Shown piece after piece: positions 1 through 10,270 of a stretch of DNA of 64,000 nt. The first letter of the stretch is position 1. Every line of letters starts with the position of its first letter. Origin of the DNA: Doryteuthis pealeii (lineage: Eukaryota; Mollusca; Cephalopoda; Myopsida; Loliginidae); contig CM042179.1 of NCBI GenBank assembly GCA_023376005.1, forward strand, positions 18,245,423 to 18,309,422, in the 5' to 3' direction. A program made the translations under genes and the position numbers. Under the pieces are notes generated by a model. The model did no database searches and was not told where the DNA came from. It worked only from the letters and a program-made list of their open reading frames with translations.

Positions 1-959
1 GGAGGGAATTTTGCCTCTCTAGAGAGGTTCAATTGGTGTATTCTTCTGCCCCAGTTGACAGGATTACAAGATATTCTCTCCTGTCACATAAAATAAATGC
101 TCCATAAAAGCTGTCATTTTGGATGCTCAGTGTTATGTCAACTGGTGTGTAGGGAGTTAATATTTGGTTTTACGCATAGGTAATAAAAATGTATAGTCAT
201 GTGTAAAGATCAGTGTACCTGAAAACTTCAAATTGGCGTTAAAAGAAAGGTGTGTAAAAAAGTAGGGATTATTCCCCAAAAGTCAGTTTTTAGTCTTTAA
301 AGGGTAATTTAATCATAGAATTCATGACTTAAATCTAAGTTTATTTAACTTTCAAATAAATTGACTATTATAAATAAATACTATATTTATTAACAATTTC
401 ATAAAGTACGAAAGAATTGTTGCATAAACTATCCATATTTGTTTTTCCTTGGTGAGAAAAACTGAAATTAAAGAACTATTTTAATTATTCTTACTATGTA
501 ATTTCATAGAGACCACCAATAATATGCTCTTTAAAAAATGAATAGGAATTAATTAAATTGATTATTTAAGGTTCAATTTCAGTTTTTGCCGAAAAATAGT
601 AACATACAGAAAAAAAGCAAAATAATATTACATATGTAATTAATTTTTAATACATTTTAAGAATTAAATTCAGAAAAAATGACAGCTTTTGTAAACAACT
701 TTACAGGCTTAAAACAAAACGCATTATTGAAAATTTTAAACAATTATCTAAGTTTCTACTTAAAAAATCAATAACAAAAACATTAAATAGATTATATGAA
801 GAAAAATTATTCACATGTTTATATTTTATATCATTGTAATATTCTTTTTTCTTTTTGTTCAAAACATGAAAACCCCCACTTTTTCGCAAATACAAATCTT
901 ACTTTTGTAATTTTTCCCACTGATTATTTGGAAAGTATGGTAACTCAGTAGGTACGACT
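1..959. other. AT-rich DNA, no gene seen
   Basis: The stretch is strongly AT-rich with many homopolymer A and T runs. Short open frames occur, but none has a recognisable domain. Nothing else is supported here. Confidence 0.6.
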
Positions 960-2110
960 AATTTTCCCCGTGAAATGCCCCCCCCCCCACCATATTTAAC
1001 ACAATGGAACTTGTATAAAGGTTAATGTTATCTTAAAAATTTCTTGACCATTAGAAAAAAGAACATTAAAAAAACTCCTGATGATTTAAAAAAAAATTTT
1101 TTGCCATACGGAAATAATGAAAATTATAAACAACAAATGTTTACATTTTAGCACCATTAAATCAATTGAAATTTAACATAGCCAAAAACAAGTTATGACT
1201 ACTGGCTTTAAAAAAAAATGCTATGGAAAATCAATTAATAGTCCGATTTTCACAAAAATTTTCGTAATTTACATTTTTGATGTAAATATGTCTGAAATAG
1301 TTTTTTTCTAAAATATATAAGGAGAAATGTTTTTACAAGGTCAACCCCATCCCCATTTTATTTTATGAAATATGAAAAAATGAACAGACAAAAAATGAGT
1401 TTTACTTTTTTCTATAAAGATAAGAGTCTGAATAATTTTATCAGAAGATTTTTATAAGTTTCAATGCCAGAGTTTTTTTACTAAAAGAACTATGAATACA
1501 GTATACAGCTAAAAGAAAAAAAAGTCAATAAAGAAACTGACTGTTGTAAAAAATATGGACTGTTTTACTTATTTTTCATGGTCAATAATTTTTTCCCACT
1601 TTGAATTAACTGTTTTTCTTTGTAACAACTCTTTATGTTCATTATTTCTTTTTTGCGAGATTTAAAAAAAAAAAAGTTACAAAATATTTACATTTTTTCC
1701 CTCAATATGGCTTAAACTGATCACATTACCTATTTTGGTGTTATCTATAACTCAGTGAATTAGTACTGTAAAAAATATTGTAACAAAAAATTACTAAAAA
1801 AAAATCAAAGAATTATCAGATTTTAATAAAAATCTTAAAATTTTTATGTGATAAACATTGAACAAGAATGACTACTTTTAAGAAAGAAGACCAAATTTAA
1901 AAGATATCAAAATAATTATTACTGATAGCTGCCTACATAATTTTTTAGTCAAACATTTATACCTAATAAATAAAATTCATTTAAAATTATAACCGTTCTA
2001 TTTCTAGCATTAAAATTTATATTTTCAGATTAGTAAAAAAAATATTTAATAACATGTGCGACAAAACATCATTTTAATCTCAGTTTAAAATGAAGCCTCG
2101 CAAGAAAAAA
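960..2110 (+). repeat. Dispersed repeat family A, copy 1
   Basis: This is a non-coding AT-rich repeat. It starts near a run of C followed by a 'tatttaacacaatg' motif and continues through 'tcaattgaaatttaac'. It ends past 'gcgagattt' and 'aaactgatcac' motifs. The same ordered motifs recur at 2870-3017 plus 11370-12300, at 14281-14585 plus 16539-16980, and inverted at 22440-24310 with its mirror at 47080-48925. No coding capacity is visible and termini were not resolved, so the class is unknown. Boundaries are approximate. Confidence 0.6.
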
Positions 2111-2307
2111 AAAAAAAAAAAATAGAATTATTTTTTCTGATAACCAGAAAGATTATATTTCATGTACATCATAATAACTAAAATATCTGAAATTTTTCAA
2201 AAGTTTTTTGTTAAGTTTAATTTTTTTTTTTAGTATATTCTTTTTTCACTTTCCTGTCAATAAAAAAATTATTTTTAATTCCTTTCATATTTTTTCTCTT
2301 AATTAAT

Positions 2308-2316
<9 letters not shown>

Positions 2317-2351
<35 letters not shown>
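2317..2351. repeat. (TA)n microsatellite
   Basis: An uninterrupted TA dinucleotide tract of about 35 bp. Confidence 0.9.
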
Positions 2352-2355
<4 letters not shown>

Positions 2356-2650
2356 CCCCAACTGACCTGACCTGAAAAAAAAAAAAAAAAAAGAAAAAAA
2401 AAGTGAAAGTTTTTAAATAAAATAATTGGAAATAACTTTCATTCATTAATATATCAACACTCAAAATTTCATTCAAATTGGTTAATCCCCTGATTTTTGG
2501 TAATTTTTTTTCATTCAAGTCAAATTTGACAGTACTAGAGTCACTCACTCTAGTACTGTCAAATTTGACTTGAATGCTTGAATTGGTGGTACCTGTAATT
2601 TTAGGTATATTTTCTAGTAAGACAAATTTGTTTATAAAAAAATCTTCATT
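2352..2650 (-). repeat. Fragment of TIR-element family B
   Basis: On the minus strand this matches the module 'ccaaaaatcaggg' followed by a run ending in 'tttcaaaac' and 'caggtca'. The module recurs at 17044-17993, 22240-22350, 24610-24740, 49020-49140, 53700-53820 and 54280-54410. In several copies a short open frame spans the module, but it has no recognisable domain and decays freely, so I treat it as non-coding. It contains the hairpin at 2513-2575. Confidence 0.5.
2513..2575. repeat. Perfect 29-bp inverted repeat (hairpin)
   Basis: Two 29-nt arms (2513-2541 and 2547-2575) are exact reverse complements around a 5-nt loop. It lies inside a family B fragment, and the other copies do not show this hairpin at the same place. 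It could be a local fold-back duplication. Confidence 0.9.
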
Positions 2651-2869
2651 CATTTTTTATTTATTTTACAACAATTTTATTTTGCTGTACTCAGCGTACT
2701 GCCTTACTAGAAAAGAATTACCCTTAAAAATTCCGACTTGTAAAATTTAACATACTTTTTTCTTACTATTTTGTTTTGCTGACCTCATTTATTTTTATTA
2801 GAAAAAGTATTAAACATTTAACCAAGATAACTGAAACATAGATTTTACACATGTCGTATCCACCCACAT

Positions 2870-3017
2870 TTTTTTTGAAAACCTGATGGATAAAATCCCC
2901 CCCTATATTTAACATAACGAAATTTGCATAAAGGTTAATATTATTTTCAAAATTTTTGGACCATTCAAAAGAAACATTAAAAAGCACCTGATTTTAAAAA
3001 AAGTTTTCAGTTTACGG
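2870..3017 (+). repeat. Family A copy 2, left part (interrupted by copia)
   Basis: The stretch 'ccccctatatttaacataacg' onward matches the start of family A. The copy is cut at 3017 by the copia insertion and resumes at 11370. The 5-bp TACGG at 3013-3017 is repeated at 11370-11374. Confidence 0.7.
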
Positions 3018-3536
3018 TGTTGAAATTCATTTTTAGTCAGTACTAATTATTACTAACAGACTCTAATAATAATAGGGTCAGAAGTTATCTGCCCTAATCC
3101 ATTGATTGTACGGGTGAGTTACTTACCCTTTTGACCTTCTGTTTTCAGTTATTGTTTTTAAATAAATTAAACACCTCGTGTTATGAAAAGCAGTCGTAAT
3201 GTGTTGCCTCGTTAATCCAATGGAAGGTATCTCAATTGGAATGTCTCAATGAATAACTGCGCTTGCCAGAGAGAAAAAGGTAAGTCTCCTTTTCTGTGGG
3301 ATTAAGTTAAATTTTAGTTAATAAAATTAAAATAATTAATTTTAGTTAATTTTAAAATAAAATAGTTAATTTTAGTTAATAAAATTAAAATTATTTTAGT
3401 TAAGGAAATTAAGATTATTAATTAATTTTAGTTAATAAAATTAAAATAATTAAATTATTAAATTAAAGTTAAATTTTAGTTAATAAAATTAAAATAATAA
3501 AAGTGGGATTAAGTTAATAAATTTTTAGTTAATAAA
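3018..3536 (+). repeat. 5' LTR of the copia element, expanded by an AT minisatellite
   Basis: Positions 3018-3303 align closely with the 3' LTR at 11068-11369. Where the 3' LTR continues with about 20 bases to its CAACA end, the 5' copy instead has about 230 bp of imperfect 'tttagttaataaaatta' units. The phrase 'gtgggattaagtt' appears both before (near 3296) and after (near 3513) the expansion. The LTR 3' boundary is therefore approximate. Confidence 0.85.
3303..3536. repeat. AT-rich minisatellite inside the 5' LTR
   Basis: Imperfect tandem copies of a unit resembling 'ttagttaataaaattaaaa' account for the length difference between the two copia LTRs. It is absent from the 3' LTR, so it arose after insertion. 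Confidence 0.8.
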
Positions 3537-3556
3537 AGGTTATGGAACCCAGAAAG
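3537..3556 (+). other. Probable primer binding site of the copia element
   Basis: The sequence 'ggttatggaaccc' follows directly after the 5' LTR, where the tRNA-primed minus-strand start is expected. I did not match it to a specific tRNA. Confidence 0.45.
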
Positions 3557-3682
3557 CGCAAACCACGAGGAGCAGATTTGTTCCGCCATTTTTGATTTGT
3601 CATTCTCGCAGGAAGTTTTGTGTCGTTTATGATTTAAATATCTTTTGTATTATCTATAATTGAAATTTTTTGGAACATAGCG

Positions 3683-4420
3683 ATGGAGACAAAACTTGTA
3701 AATCTTGTGCCGCTGAATGGGACAAATTATGCTACATGGAAGGTACAATGCAAAATGGCCTTAATAAGAGATGGTGTTTGGAATATCGTGAATGGAACAG
3801 AGATAGTTCCAGATTCCAGAACAGAAGCGGGACTACATACAAAGTATTCATCCCGATAAGATTGTGCATTGACGATGATTGTACTGCCTCTAGAGCTGTC
3901 ACTTTTGTACCTAATTGGGGATCCAGACGATCTGGCCGTAGTATGGAAAAAATTAGCGGACCAATTTCAGAAGAACACGTGGGCTAAAAAACTAGCGTTA
4001 AGGAGGAGATTATACTCTCTTAAATTAAAGGAAGGTGATTCTGTTCACAATCACATAAAATTGATGACAGAAACGTTCGATGAATTATCTGTTATCGGCG
4101 ATTCCATTAATGAGGAAGATAGAGTAGTACATCTCCTGGCTAGCCTTCCTGAATCCTATGACATGTTGGTGACAGCACTTGAAGCAAGTCAAGATGTGCC
4201 TAAGTGGGCCTTAGTAACTGAATGACTGCTATACGAGGAAACTAAAATGAAAGAAAAACAAACTGGTGGTGCTCAGTCAAAAGCCATGACATCGAAGCAC
4301 TATATCAACAAAAAGGGACCCAAATGTTTTAACTGTGGTAAATTTGGACATATTAAACGTGACTGTCGTCTACTCAGAGAAGACCCTAAAAAAAGTGTAA
4401 AAATGAACTATCCAAAGAAG
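3683..4420 (+). pseudogene. gag: Copia gag (capsid and zinc knuckle), interrupted by stops
   Basis: Gag forms the particle that packages the retrotransposon RNA. One frame runs from the ATG at 3683. It opens with the copia-type N-terminus (leucine-rich start, then a G-x-N-Y-x-x-W motif). It continues through a capsid-like helical region at about 3930-4220 and reaches a CCHC knuckle, C-x2-C-x4-H-x4-C, near 4325-4366. In-frame stops at 3857-3859 (TAA) and 4223-4225 (TGA) break it. There is no frameshift between these segments, so the damage is point mutation. The frame leads directly into the protease, as in the usual copia gag-pol polyprotein. Confidence 0.85.
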
Positions 4421-4520
4421 AAAGCTTTCTTAATGGAGAAAACGAAAGTGGAGCCTAGTTGTTCTAAAAACAAACACATTGTTGGTTTACTTGCTCACCA
4501 TGCATTAACAACAAATAATG

Positions 4521-4834
4521 AAAACAGCTCATGGATCGTGGACTCTGGAGTGACATGTGCCATGATATTGATAAGTTTATCAATTTGAAAAAAATTAGAT
4601 AAAGCATAGGATATAACCCTCGGTGATGGAAACTCAGTTGAAGCATTCGGGTCAGGGACTGTTGATATAAATGTGAGAGTGTCTGACGACAAACAACAAA
4701 GATGTAGATTATTTGAGACACTATATGTTCCCAAATTATCATACAACTTGCTTAGTGTTTCAAGGGCTACTAGATCTGGAAAATCATTTAAATTCAGTCA
4801 TGTTGTCAACTTCTGGATGAAAAACGGAGTGTAG
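4521..4834 (+). pseudogene. Copia aspartic protease region
   Basis: The segment W-I-V-D-S-G near 4533-4550 is the copia-type aspartic protease active-site motif (D-S-G). It is in the same frame as gag. The frame meets TGA at 4586-4588. Downstream, in the region 4611-4770, the typical copia protease continuation is visible: a G-D-G-N-S segment, then a Y-V-P-x-L-S-Y-N-L-L-S-V motif. A further stop lies near 4832. The enzyme would mature the polyprotein in an active element, but this copy is broken. Confidence 0.8.
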
Positions 4835-5640
4835 TAGCTACAGGTTCAAAAGTTGGGAATGTGTACTACTTGAACTGTATTGAAGAACAGGGGGCAGCCC
4901 ATGCAGCAACTACATGCTCGAGTAGTGACACAAAGGAGGAGATTTGGCATCGACGTTTTGGTCATCTTGGAGTGAAGAACTTACAGAAGCTAGCAAGAGA
5001 TCAATTAGTAAATGGCCTTGATTATGATGTAACAAAGGACATGAACTTTTGTGAGCCATGTGTGGATGGAAAACATCACCGCTCTTTTTTTCCAAAATCT
5101 GGCAGTAGGCGAGCCACAAAACTGCTTGAAATTGTGCACAGTGATGTATGTGGAAGATTAGAGGCAAAATCACTCAGTGGAGCCGAATATTTTGTCACAT
5201 GACAAATCAAGATATGTATAGATATACATTCTTAAAAACAAAAGTGAAGTTTTTACAAAATTCATGGAGTGGAAAATCATGGTGGAGAATTCCAGTGGTG
5301 AGAGAATTAAGACACTACACTCTGACAATGGTGGTGAATACACTTCAAAAGTGTTTGAAGATTACTTAAAAAAGAATGGTATATGCCATGAGCACACTGT
5401 TTCCAAAACACCAGAGCAAAATAGAGTAACTGAAAGAATGAATCGGACATTGGTAGAAACTGTACGAGCAATGTTGTCAGATTCGAAGCTGCCTAAGAAA
5501 TGTTGGGCAGAAGCTCTGTCAACAGCTTCATATGTTCGAAACCGAAGCCCAACAACTGCTGTAAAAGCGATGACACCATATGAAGTATGGAAAGGCTACA
5601 AACCAAATGTAAATCATTTACACATTTTTGGATGTAGTGC
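4835..5640 (+). pseudogene. Copia integrase, frameshifted
   Basis: The HHCC zinc-binding domain is visible at about 4940-5060 (W-H-x-R-F-G-H, then C-E-P-C). The core starts with H-S-D-V, giving the first catalytic Asp near 5140. A stop at 5200-5202 and a frame change follow before the core resumes at 5264. The second catalytic Asp is in S-D-N-G-G-E-Y near 5320. The catalytic Glu is in the E-R-M-N-R-T segment near 5430. All three acidic residues are therefore still readable, but not in one frame. Integrase inserts the cDNA into the genome. Confidence 0.88.
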
Positions 5641-6304
5641 TTATGCCCATTTACCAAAGGATGAAAGATCTAAAATGGATTCTAAATCGGAGAAGAGCAT
5701 CTTCCTTGAATATAGTATAGGTGTCAAAGGGTATAGACTTTTTGATACAGACACATCTAGAGTTTTCCATAGCAGAGATGTCATATTTAACGAAACAGCA
5801 TCCAAAGGTGAACAGGGGACAGAGGGAGTTGTTAATCAACCTGTAGTGGAGGTTGAATGTGAAAACATCAGCAGTGATGATGATGAGAATTCACGAGAGG
5901 CCACAGGACCACGAAAATCACCAAGGATTGGAAAAGCTCCAGATCAGTATGGTGAATGGGTATATGTTGCTCACGGGTTGGATGACCCATTAACTGTAAA
6001 AGAAGCACTTTCCAGTCCTGAGAAAAGGGAATGGTTGAAAGCAATGGAAAGTGAAATAAATTCACTAAATACTAAAAAAGTATGGGATCTTGCTGAACTA
6101 CCCAGTGGACGGAAAGCAATTGGAAGTAAGTGGGTGTTCAAAAGAAAATATGATGGTGATGGAGACATGAAACAGCACAAAGCTCGACTTGTAGCTCAGG
6201 GATTTCTCCAAAAGTATGGAGTTGACTACGATGAGACCTTTTGTCCAGTTGTAAGGTTCGAATCAGTGCGAACTGTTATTGCATTGGCAGCAAAAACATG
6301 ATCT
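5641..6304 (+). pseudogene. Copia integrase C-terminus, linker and RT fingers, cut by gypsy insertion
   Basis: The frame open from 5264 continues through an acidic, serine-rich linker (about 5820-5950) into the RT N-terminus. Recognisable copia motifs are the W-x-x-A-M-x-x-E-I block near 6035, the G-S-K-W-V-F-K-x-K block near 6122, K-A-R-L-V-A-Q-G near 6180, and the E-T-F-x-P-V block near 6235. Coding stops at 6300 where the gypsy derivative begins (TSD CAAGC at 6305-6309). The same frame resumes just after 7819. Confidence 0.88.
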
Positions 6305-6309
6305 CAAGC

Positions 6310-6500
6310 TGTAATGAACAAGCTTACTTACCTCCAGCAAAATGCATCTGCTTAGCTTGTCAGGTTCTGCCTGAATTTAGCTGAAGAAGCATGGTCGCCG
6401 TTGACGAGCGAATTTGTAAGGTGTGGTCTCGTTATGTCTCGTTCGTGGCATGAGCATGGCCTATGCAAATTACGCCTACGATATAAAAGGAGCTCATTCA
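6310..6500 (+). repeat. Truncated 5' LTR of the nested gypsy element
   Basis: About 190 bp are nearly identical to the start of the 3' LTR at 7549. Homology ends after 'ggagctcattca', where the 3' LTR continues with about 75 bp more. The deletion joint is near 6500. Confidence 0.9.
6463..6489 (+). promoter_or_regulatory. Octamer plus TATA box in gypsy LTR
   Basis: A perfect ATGCAAAT octamer at 6463-6470 is followed by TATAAAAG at 6482-6489. Both are repeated in the 3' LTR (TATA at 7721-7728). The spacing resembles octamer/TATA polymerase II promoters. Function is inferred and not shown. Confidence 0.6.
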
Positions 6501-6578
6501 ACAATAGACGGACCAGTGGGGGATCCATCAAACTCGGGTATCAATTTCACATCGAAACCGTTCATCATGGAGTAGTAG

Positions 6579-7427
6579 CCGAAAATAGCCCCAATACGGT
6601 GGAAGAAGGGTAAACTCGAGGTGGACCAGAACTGGTGGCGATTGGGCATGGATGTAACCCACTATGATGGCAGTCATTTCCTATCATTGACAGATTGTGG
6701 CCCAACACGTTTCACCGTGTGGCGCCCACTAGTGCGCCAGGATGCATTGTCAGTTATACGACAACTGAAATCTGTCTTTTGTGAGCGCGGTGCCCCCGTT
6801 GAGATACTGACAGACAACGCCCCGACTTTCTGCAGTCGAGACTTTCGGGACTTCGCAGCGGAATGGGGAGTGCGAGTGCGGTACAGAGGCGCATACACCC
6901 CGGAGGGTAACGGGATAGCGGAACGGTGTCACCGCACCGTTAAAAGAATAGCAGCCAGGACGCAGTGCTCCATCCAGGAGGCTGTGTACTGGTACAACGT
7001 CACACCCAGAGACGATATAACAATGTCAACTGCGCCAGCCAACGGTATATACAGTTACGAGCAGCGGATAAAGGGGATAGACAAAGTGTCGGAGATTCCG
7101 AGAGATACGAAGGAACCGTATAAGATAGGTGATCTCGTCTGGGTCAAACCCCCAAACGTACGATGCACCACCAGATTTGGTAGAGGACGAGTTGATGGAA
7201 TGATCAGCTCGCACACCGTCCAGGTCAATGGCGTGCCACGCCATGTGAGGGATCTTCGCCCACGGCGAGAATCTACTGCTTCGGAAGAAAGCCATCAAGA
7301 AATGTCCTCTAGCAGTGAATCGGAGACACCAATGCTGTACGTGAGGCGGTCAGAAGACTCACTTCCTGGATTAGAAGATGCAGAGACAGATCCAGCCGAC
7401 AGCAGTGATGACACCGGGAATGACTGA
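6579..7427 (+). CDS. Ty3/gypsy integrase, N-terminally truncated but with intact core frame
   Basis: An uninterrupted frame of about 280 codons runs from just after a stop at 6576-6578 to TGA at 7425-7427. It begins with the linker before the catalytic core. The first catalytic Asp is in G-M-D-V-T-H-Y (near 6650), the second in L-T-D-N-A-P-T-F (near 6810), and the Glu in the N-G-I-A-E-R segment (near 6925). A chromodomain-free C-terminal segment with a G-D-L-V-W-V-K-P motif (near 7130) ends in an acidic Ser/Glu-rich tail. The HHCC zinc domain, RT and RNase H are absent, removed by the internal deletion. No good ATG precedes the core, so translation as an independent protein is doubtful. The open frame suggests the element is young. 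Confidence 0.88.
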   Translation, partial: PKIAPIRWKKGKLEVDQNWWRLGMDVTHYDGSHFLSLTDCGPTRFTVWRPLVRQDALSVIRQLKSVFCERGAPVEILTDNAPTFCSRDFRDFAAEWGVRVRYRGAYTPEGNGIAERCHRTVKRIAARTQCSIQEAVYWYNVTPRDDITMSTAPANGIYSYEQRIKGIDKVSEIPRDTKEPYKIGDLVWVKPPNVRCTTRFGRGRVDGMISSHTVQVNGVPRHVRDLRPRRESTASEESHQEMSSSSESETPMLYVRRSEDSLPGLEDAETDPADSSDDTGND

Positions 7428-7548
7428 TCCACACGATATCGACGCGGAAATGTTGCCACCTGAGGAGCCCCTTCCTCTCCAAAGAAGTACTCGTCGAAGG
7501 TGGTCGCCCCCTCACTGTCATGTGTGTGATCATGAGATCAGGCGGGAG

Positions 7549-7814
7549 TGTAATGAACAAGCTTACTTACCTCCGGCAAAACGCATCTGCTTAGCTTGTC
7601 AGGTTCTGCCTGAATTTAGCTGAAGAAGCATGGTCGCCGTTGACGAGCGAATTTGTAAGGTGTGGTCTCGTTATGTCTCGTTCGTGGCATGAGCATGGCC
7701 TATGCAAATTACGCCTACGATATAAAAGGAGCTCATTCATTTGCCAAGGCGGCAGCAAACTAGTCACGTAGAACGAGGTGTGAGAGAGTGAAGTTACTGC
7801 TACAAGAAGACACA
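7549..7814 (+). repeat. 3' LTR of the nested gypsy element (266 bp)
   Basis: The LTR runs from TGTAATG to ACACA. A purine-rich 'aggcgggag' tract (polypurine tract) sits immediately upstream at 7540-7548. The CAAGC duplication follows at 7815-7819. It contains the octamer and TATAAAAG. Confidence 0.9.
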
Positions 7815-8256
7815 CAAGCTACACCAGTTGGATATAACCACTGCATTTTTGAATGGTGAGTTAAATGAAGACATCTACATGAAGCAGCCGGAAGGTTTTG
7901 AAGTCAAAGGTAAAGAGCATCTTGTCTCTGAGAGTTTTGACATCGAGGACATGAAAAAAACTTCACTACTTCTTGGGTGTCAAAATTGTTTATCCAGGGT
8001 CAGGAAAAATCTGGATCAATTAACCAACATATACTGCAGAGGTTTTGAAAAGATTTCAAATGGAAAACTCAAAACCTACTGCAACTCCAATTGATACTGG
8101 TGCAAAGCTAACCAAAGCCACTGAGGACAGTAAATCATTCAATCAAGAATTGTATCAGTCGGCAATTGGAAGTCTCCTATATCTTTTGACAAGAACACAA
8201 CCTGATATTGCCTATGCTGTCAGTAATGTTGCCAGATTTTGTTCCAAGCCTACTAT
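7815..8256 (+). pseudogene. Copia RT palm (deleted) resuming after the gypsy insertion
   Basis: The frame resumes at the segment with Q-L-D, the first RT catalytic Asp, near 7831. It runs through the N-G-x-L-x-E-D-I-Y-M-x-Q-P-E-G-F block to about 7920. It then jumps to the region that normally follows the Y-V-D-D box (F-D-I-E-D-M). Roughly 100 codons, including the catalytic Y-V-D-D, are missing. A frameshift follows near 7960-8050. The connection toward RNase H is then read at 8045-8250 (A-x-G-S-L-x-Y-L and R-x-D-I-A-Y-A-V-like blocks). A second insertion begins at 8257. Confidence 0.85.
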
Positions 8257-10239
8257 TAGCATTCCCAGTTGATTTTTTTTATTTGAGGTTATTGTTGTTT
8301 AATCACATTAGTTATATAGAGATGTGTAAATGGAGTTCAGAACCGTTTGAATTATGCAAATATGCCCAGTGGTTCAAAAGTTATGAGAATTTAAAGCCCC
8401 GAAATTGGGGGTACAAATGTGGACATGATTTTGTTTCAAAAATGTCAAATCACGGACCAATTCAAAACAAGAAATTTAGTAATTTCTTCACCATTTCTTT
8501 ATTTGTGGAACAATTTTTATAAAATTTGTTATGTAAAATTGTATGTTCTTTCTGATTATGCACTCAAATTGTATGTATCTCTATGCTTTAATCCATTATT
8601 TAGAGAATAAGAGATACAGATAGCAGCGATTTTAGGTTTTTTAAAAGTTTAACACCCAATTATTCAACATTTTCATAATAATATTGCATATATATATACA
8701 TGTATAGTATTAATTCAAATAAATAACATCACTTTGAAGAAAAATAAAACATTTATTGCAAAAACACAGACATAAAATGAGGGTTCAATTTATTTTATGG
8801 TAGGAATTTACAAGGAAAAAGTTAAGGATTACTGACTTTAAAACATAGCTAAAAAAAGTTCAGAAAAAAAAAAAAAAAAAAATTAGTAATTTTGTTGTTG
8901 CAGAAATTTCCATACAATACGATAATTATCAAATTTTTTTACGTGTGAATCTTAAAATTCTCATGCCAAAAATTAATGTTAAATAAATATTGGGTAAAAC
9001 TTGCAAATCATACTCATTACAGGGTGACACAGAAAAAAAACAAAACAAAAAAAAAAACAAATTATTTATTTTTCCATTAAACTAACCCTAAACCCCCCTA
9101 GTAAAAATTAATAGTTTTCTTACAAAATTTGTGGGTTCTGTTTTTCCTGGGTCATAGTTTGTTTTGAAATGTACAATGCATGATTGAAAAGTACATTGTA
9201 CGTTTACGAATTTTGCACAGGTTGATTTTTCAAATGTAAATATATGTATACACATATATAATTTTAATTTAAACATGTAACATCACTTTGAATTTAAAAA
9301 TACATTTCTAAATGCTTATGTTGAATTACATAAAAGAAATAGATTATCTATTTACATGTTTTCACACAAACTGTGTGTGCTTTTGTTTACATTTCTCGTA
9401 ATTTCAAGGTTTTTTTTTTCCAAAATTGAAACGGACGTAAAAAAAATTAAATATTTTGAAAGATTCTTGTTTTATTTTCAACGATAAATTTTTTTCAAAA
9501 TACAAATTTTCAAATAAGAACCTGAAGCACTTAGCAATCTTTAAATTTCATAAATTATATATCAAAATAATTCTGAAAGTTTCTGATTCTACACACAAAG
9601 TGTGTCTTTTTTGCTAATCATCCCCATTTTGAACAAATAGTCTTGGAGTTTGCACTATTGTAATTTTACTTCCACGGCTCCTAGAAACAAAAAAAAAAAA
9701 AAAAGCTCCCTTTTGTACTTCCAGGTTTCTTCTAATTGAATGCAAAATTTCAAGAATATTGATAAAGATTAGCCACTTAGATTTTCCAAAGAAATGTAGA
9801 GTGTAAAATGTATTATCAGAAAAAAATTTCTATCACGCATTTTCGGGTTTTTTAAAAGCAAAATACGTTTTTAACTCGCTGTAAAAAAATATTCAATTAA
9901 TAAAAACACATACATATTTAGAGAGATTATTTTCTTTTCTTTTCAACCATATGAATATTTTTAATAAATATACAAGAAATTGTAATTTTAAATCAATAAG
10001 GTCCAATTTGTGACGTCAGTTGACAGGCTGTTTTTACAACTGTAAATTGTCACGTAAATTGGAGGTTTTTCTTCAAAATCAAAACTTTCGGATCAAATCT
10101 CTAAGCACTTAGTTATCTTTAAATTTCACAAATTTTATAGGAAAATAATTTTGAAAGTCTCTAAAATTACAGACAAAATGCGTCTTTTTTGCGTCTTTCA
10201 TATTTTTTAAACAAATAACCTTGAACTTTGCCCTTATCC

Positions 10240-10270
<31 letters not shown>

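Larger units (their letters stand above)
6310..7814 (+). mobile_element. Ty3/gypsy deletion derivative nested in copia RT
   Basis: Direct LTR copies start TGTAATGAACAAGC at 6310 and 7549. The target duplication CAAGC is at 6305-6309 and 7815-7819. Removing the insert and one duplication restores the copia reading frame across the junction. The 5' LTR matches the 3' LTR only to about 6500. The rest of the 5' LTR, gag, protease, RT and RNase H are missing, leaving only the integrase region. GC content is clearly higher than in the AT-rich neighbourhood, as expected for a recent insertion of different origin. Confidence 0.92.

Noticed and set aside
6401..6613. Open frame across the truncated gypsy LTR
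   Set aside because: It runs through LTR sequence and the deletion joint; the integrase frame is a different one.
9030..9100. Telomere-like 'taaccctaaaccc' motifs (also near 22990-23030 and 48350)
   Set aside because: Only one or two units in the core of a small foldback element, with no tandem telomeric array.
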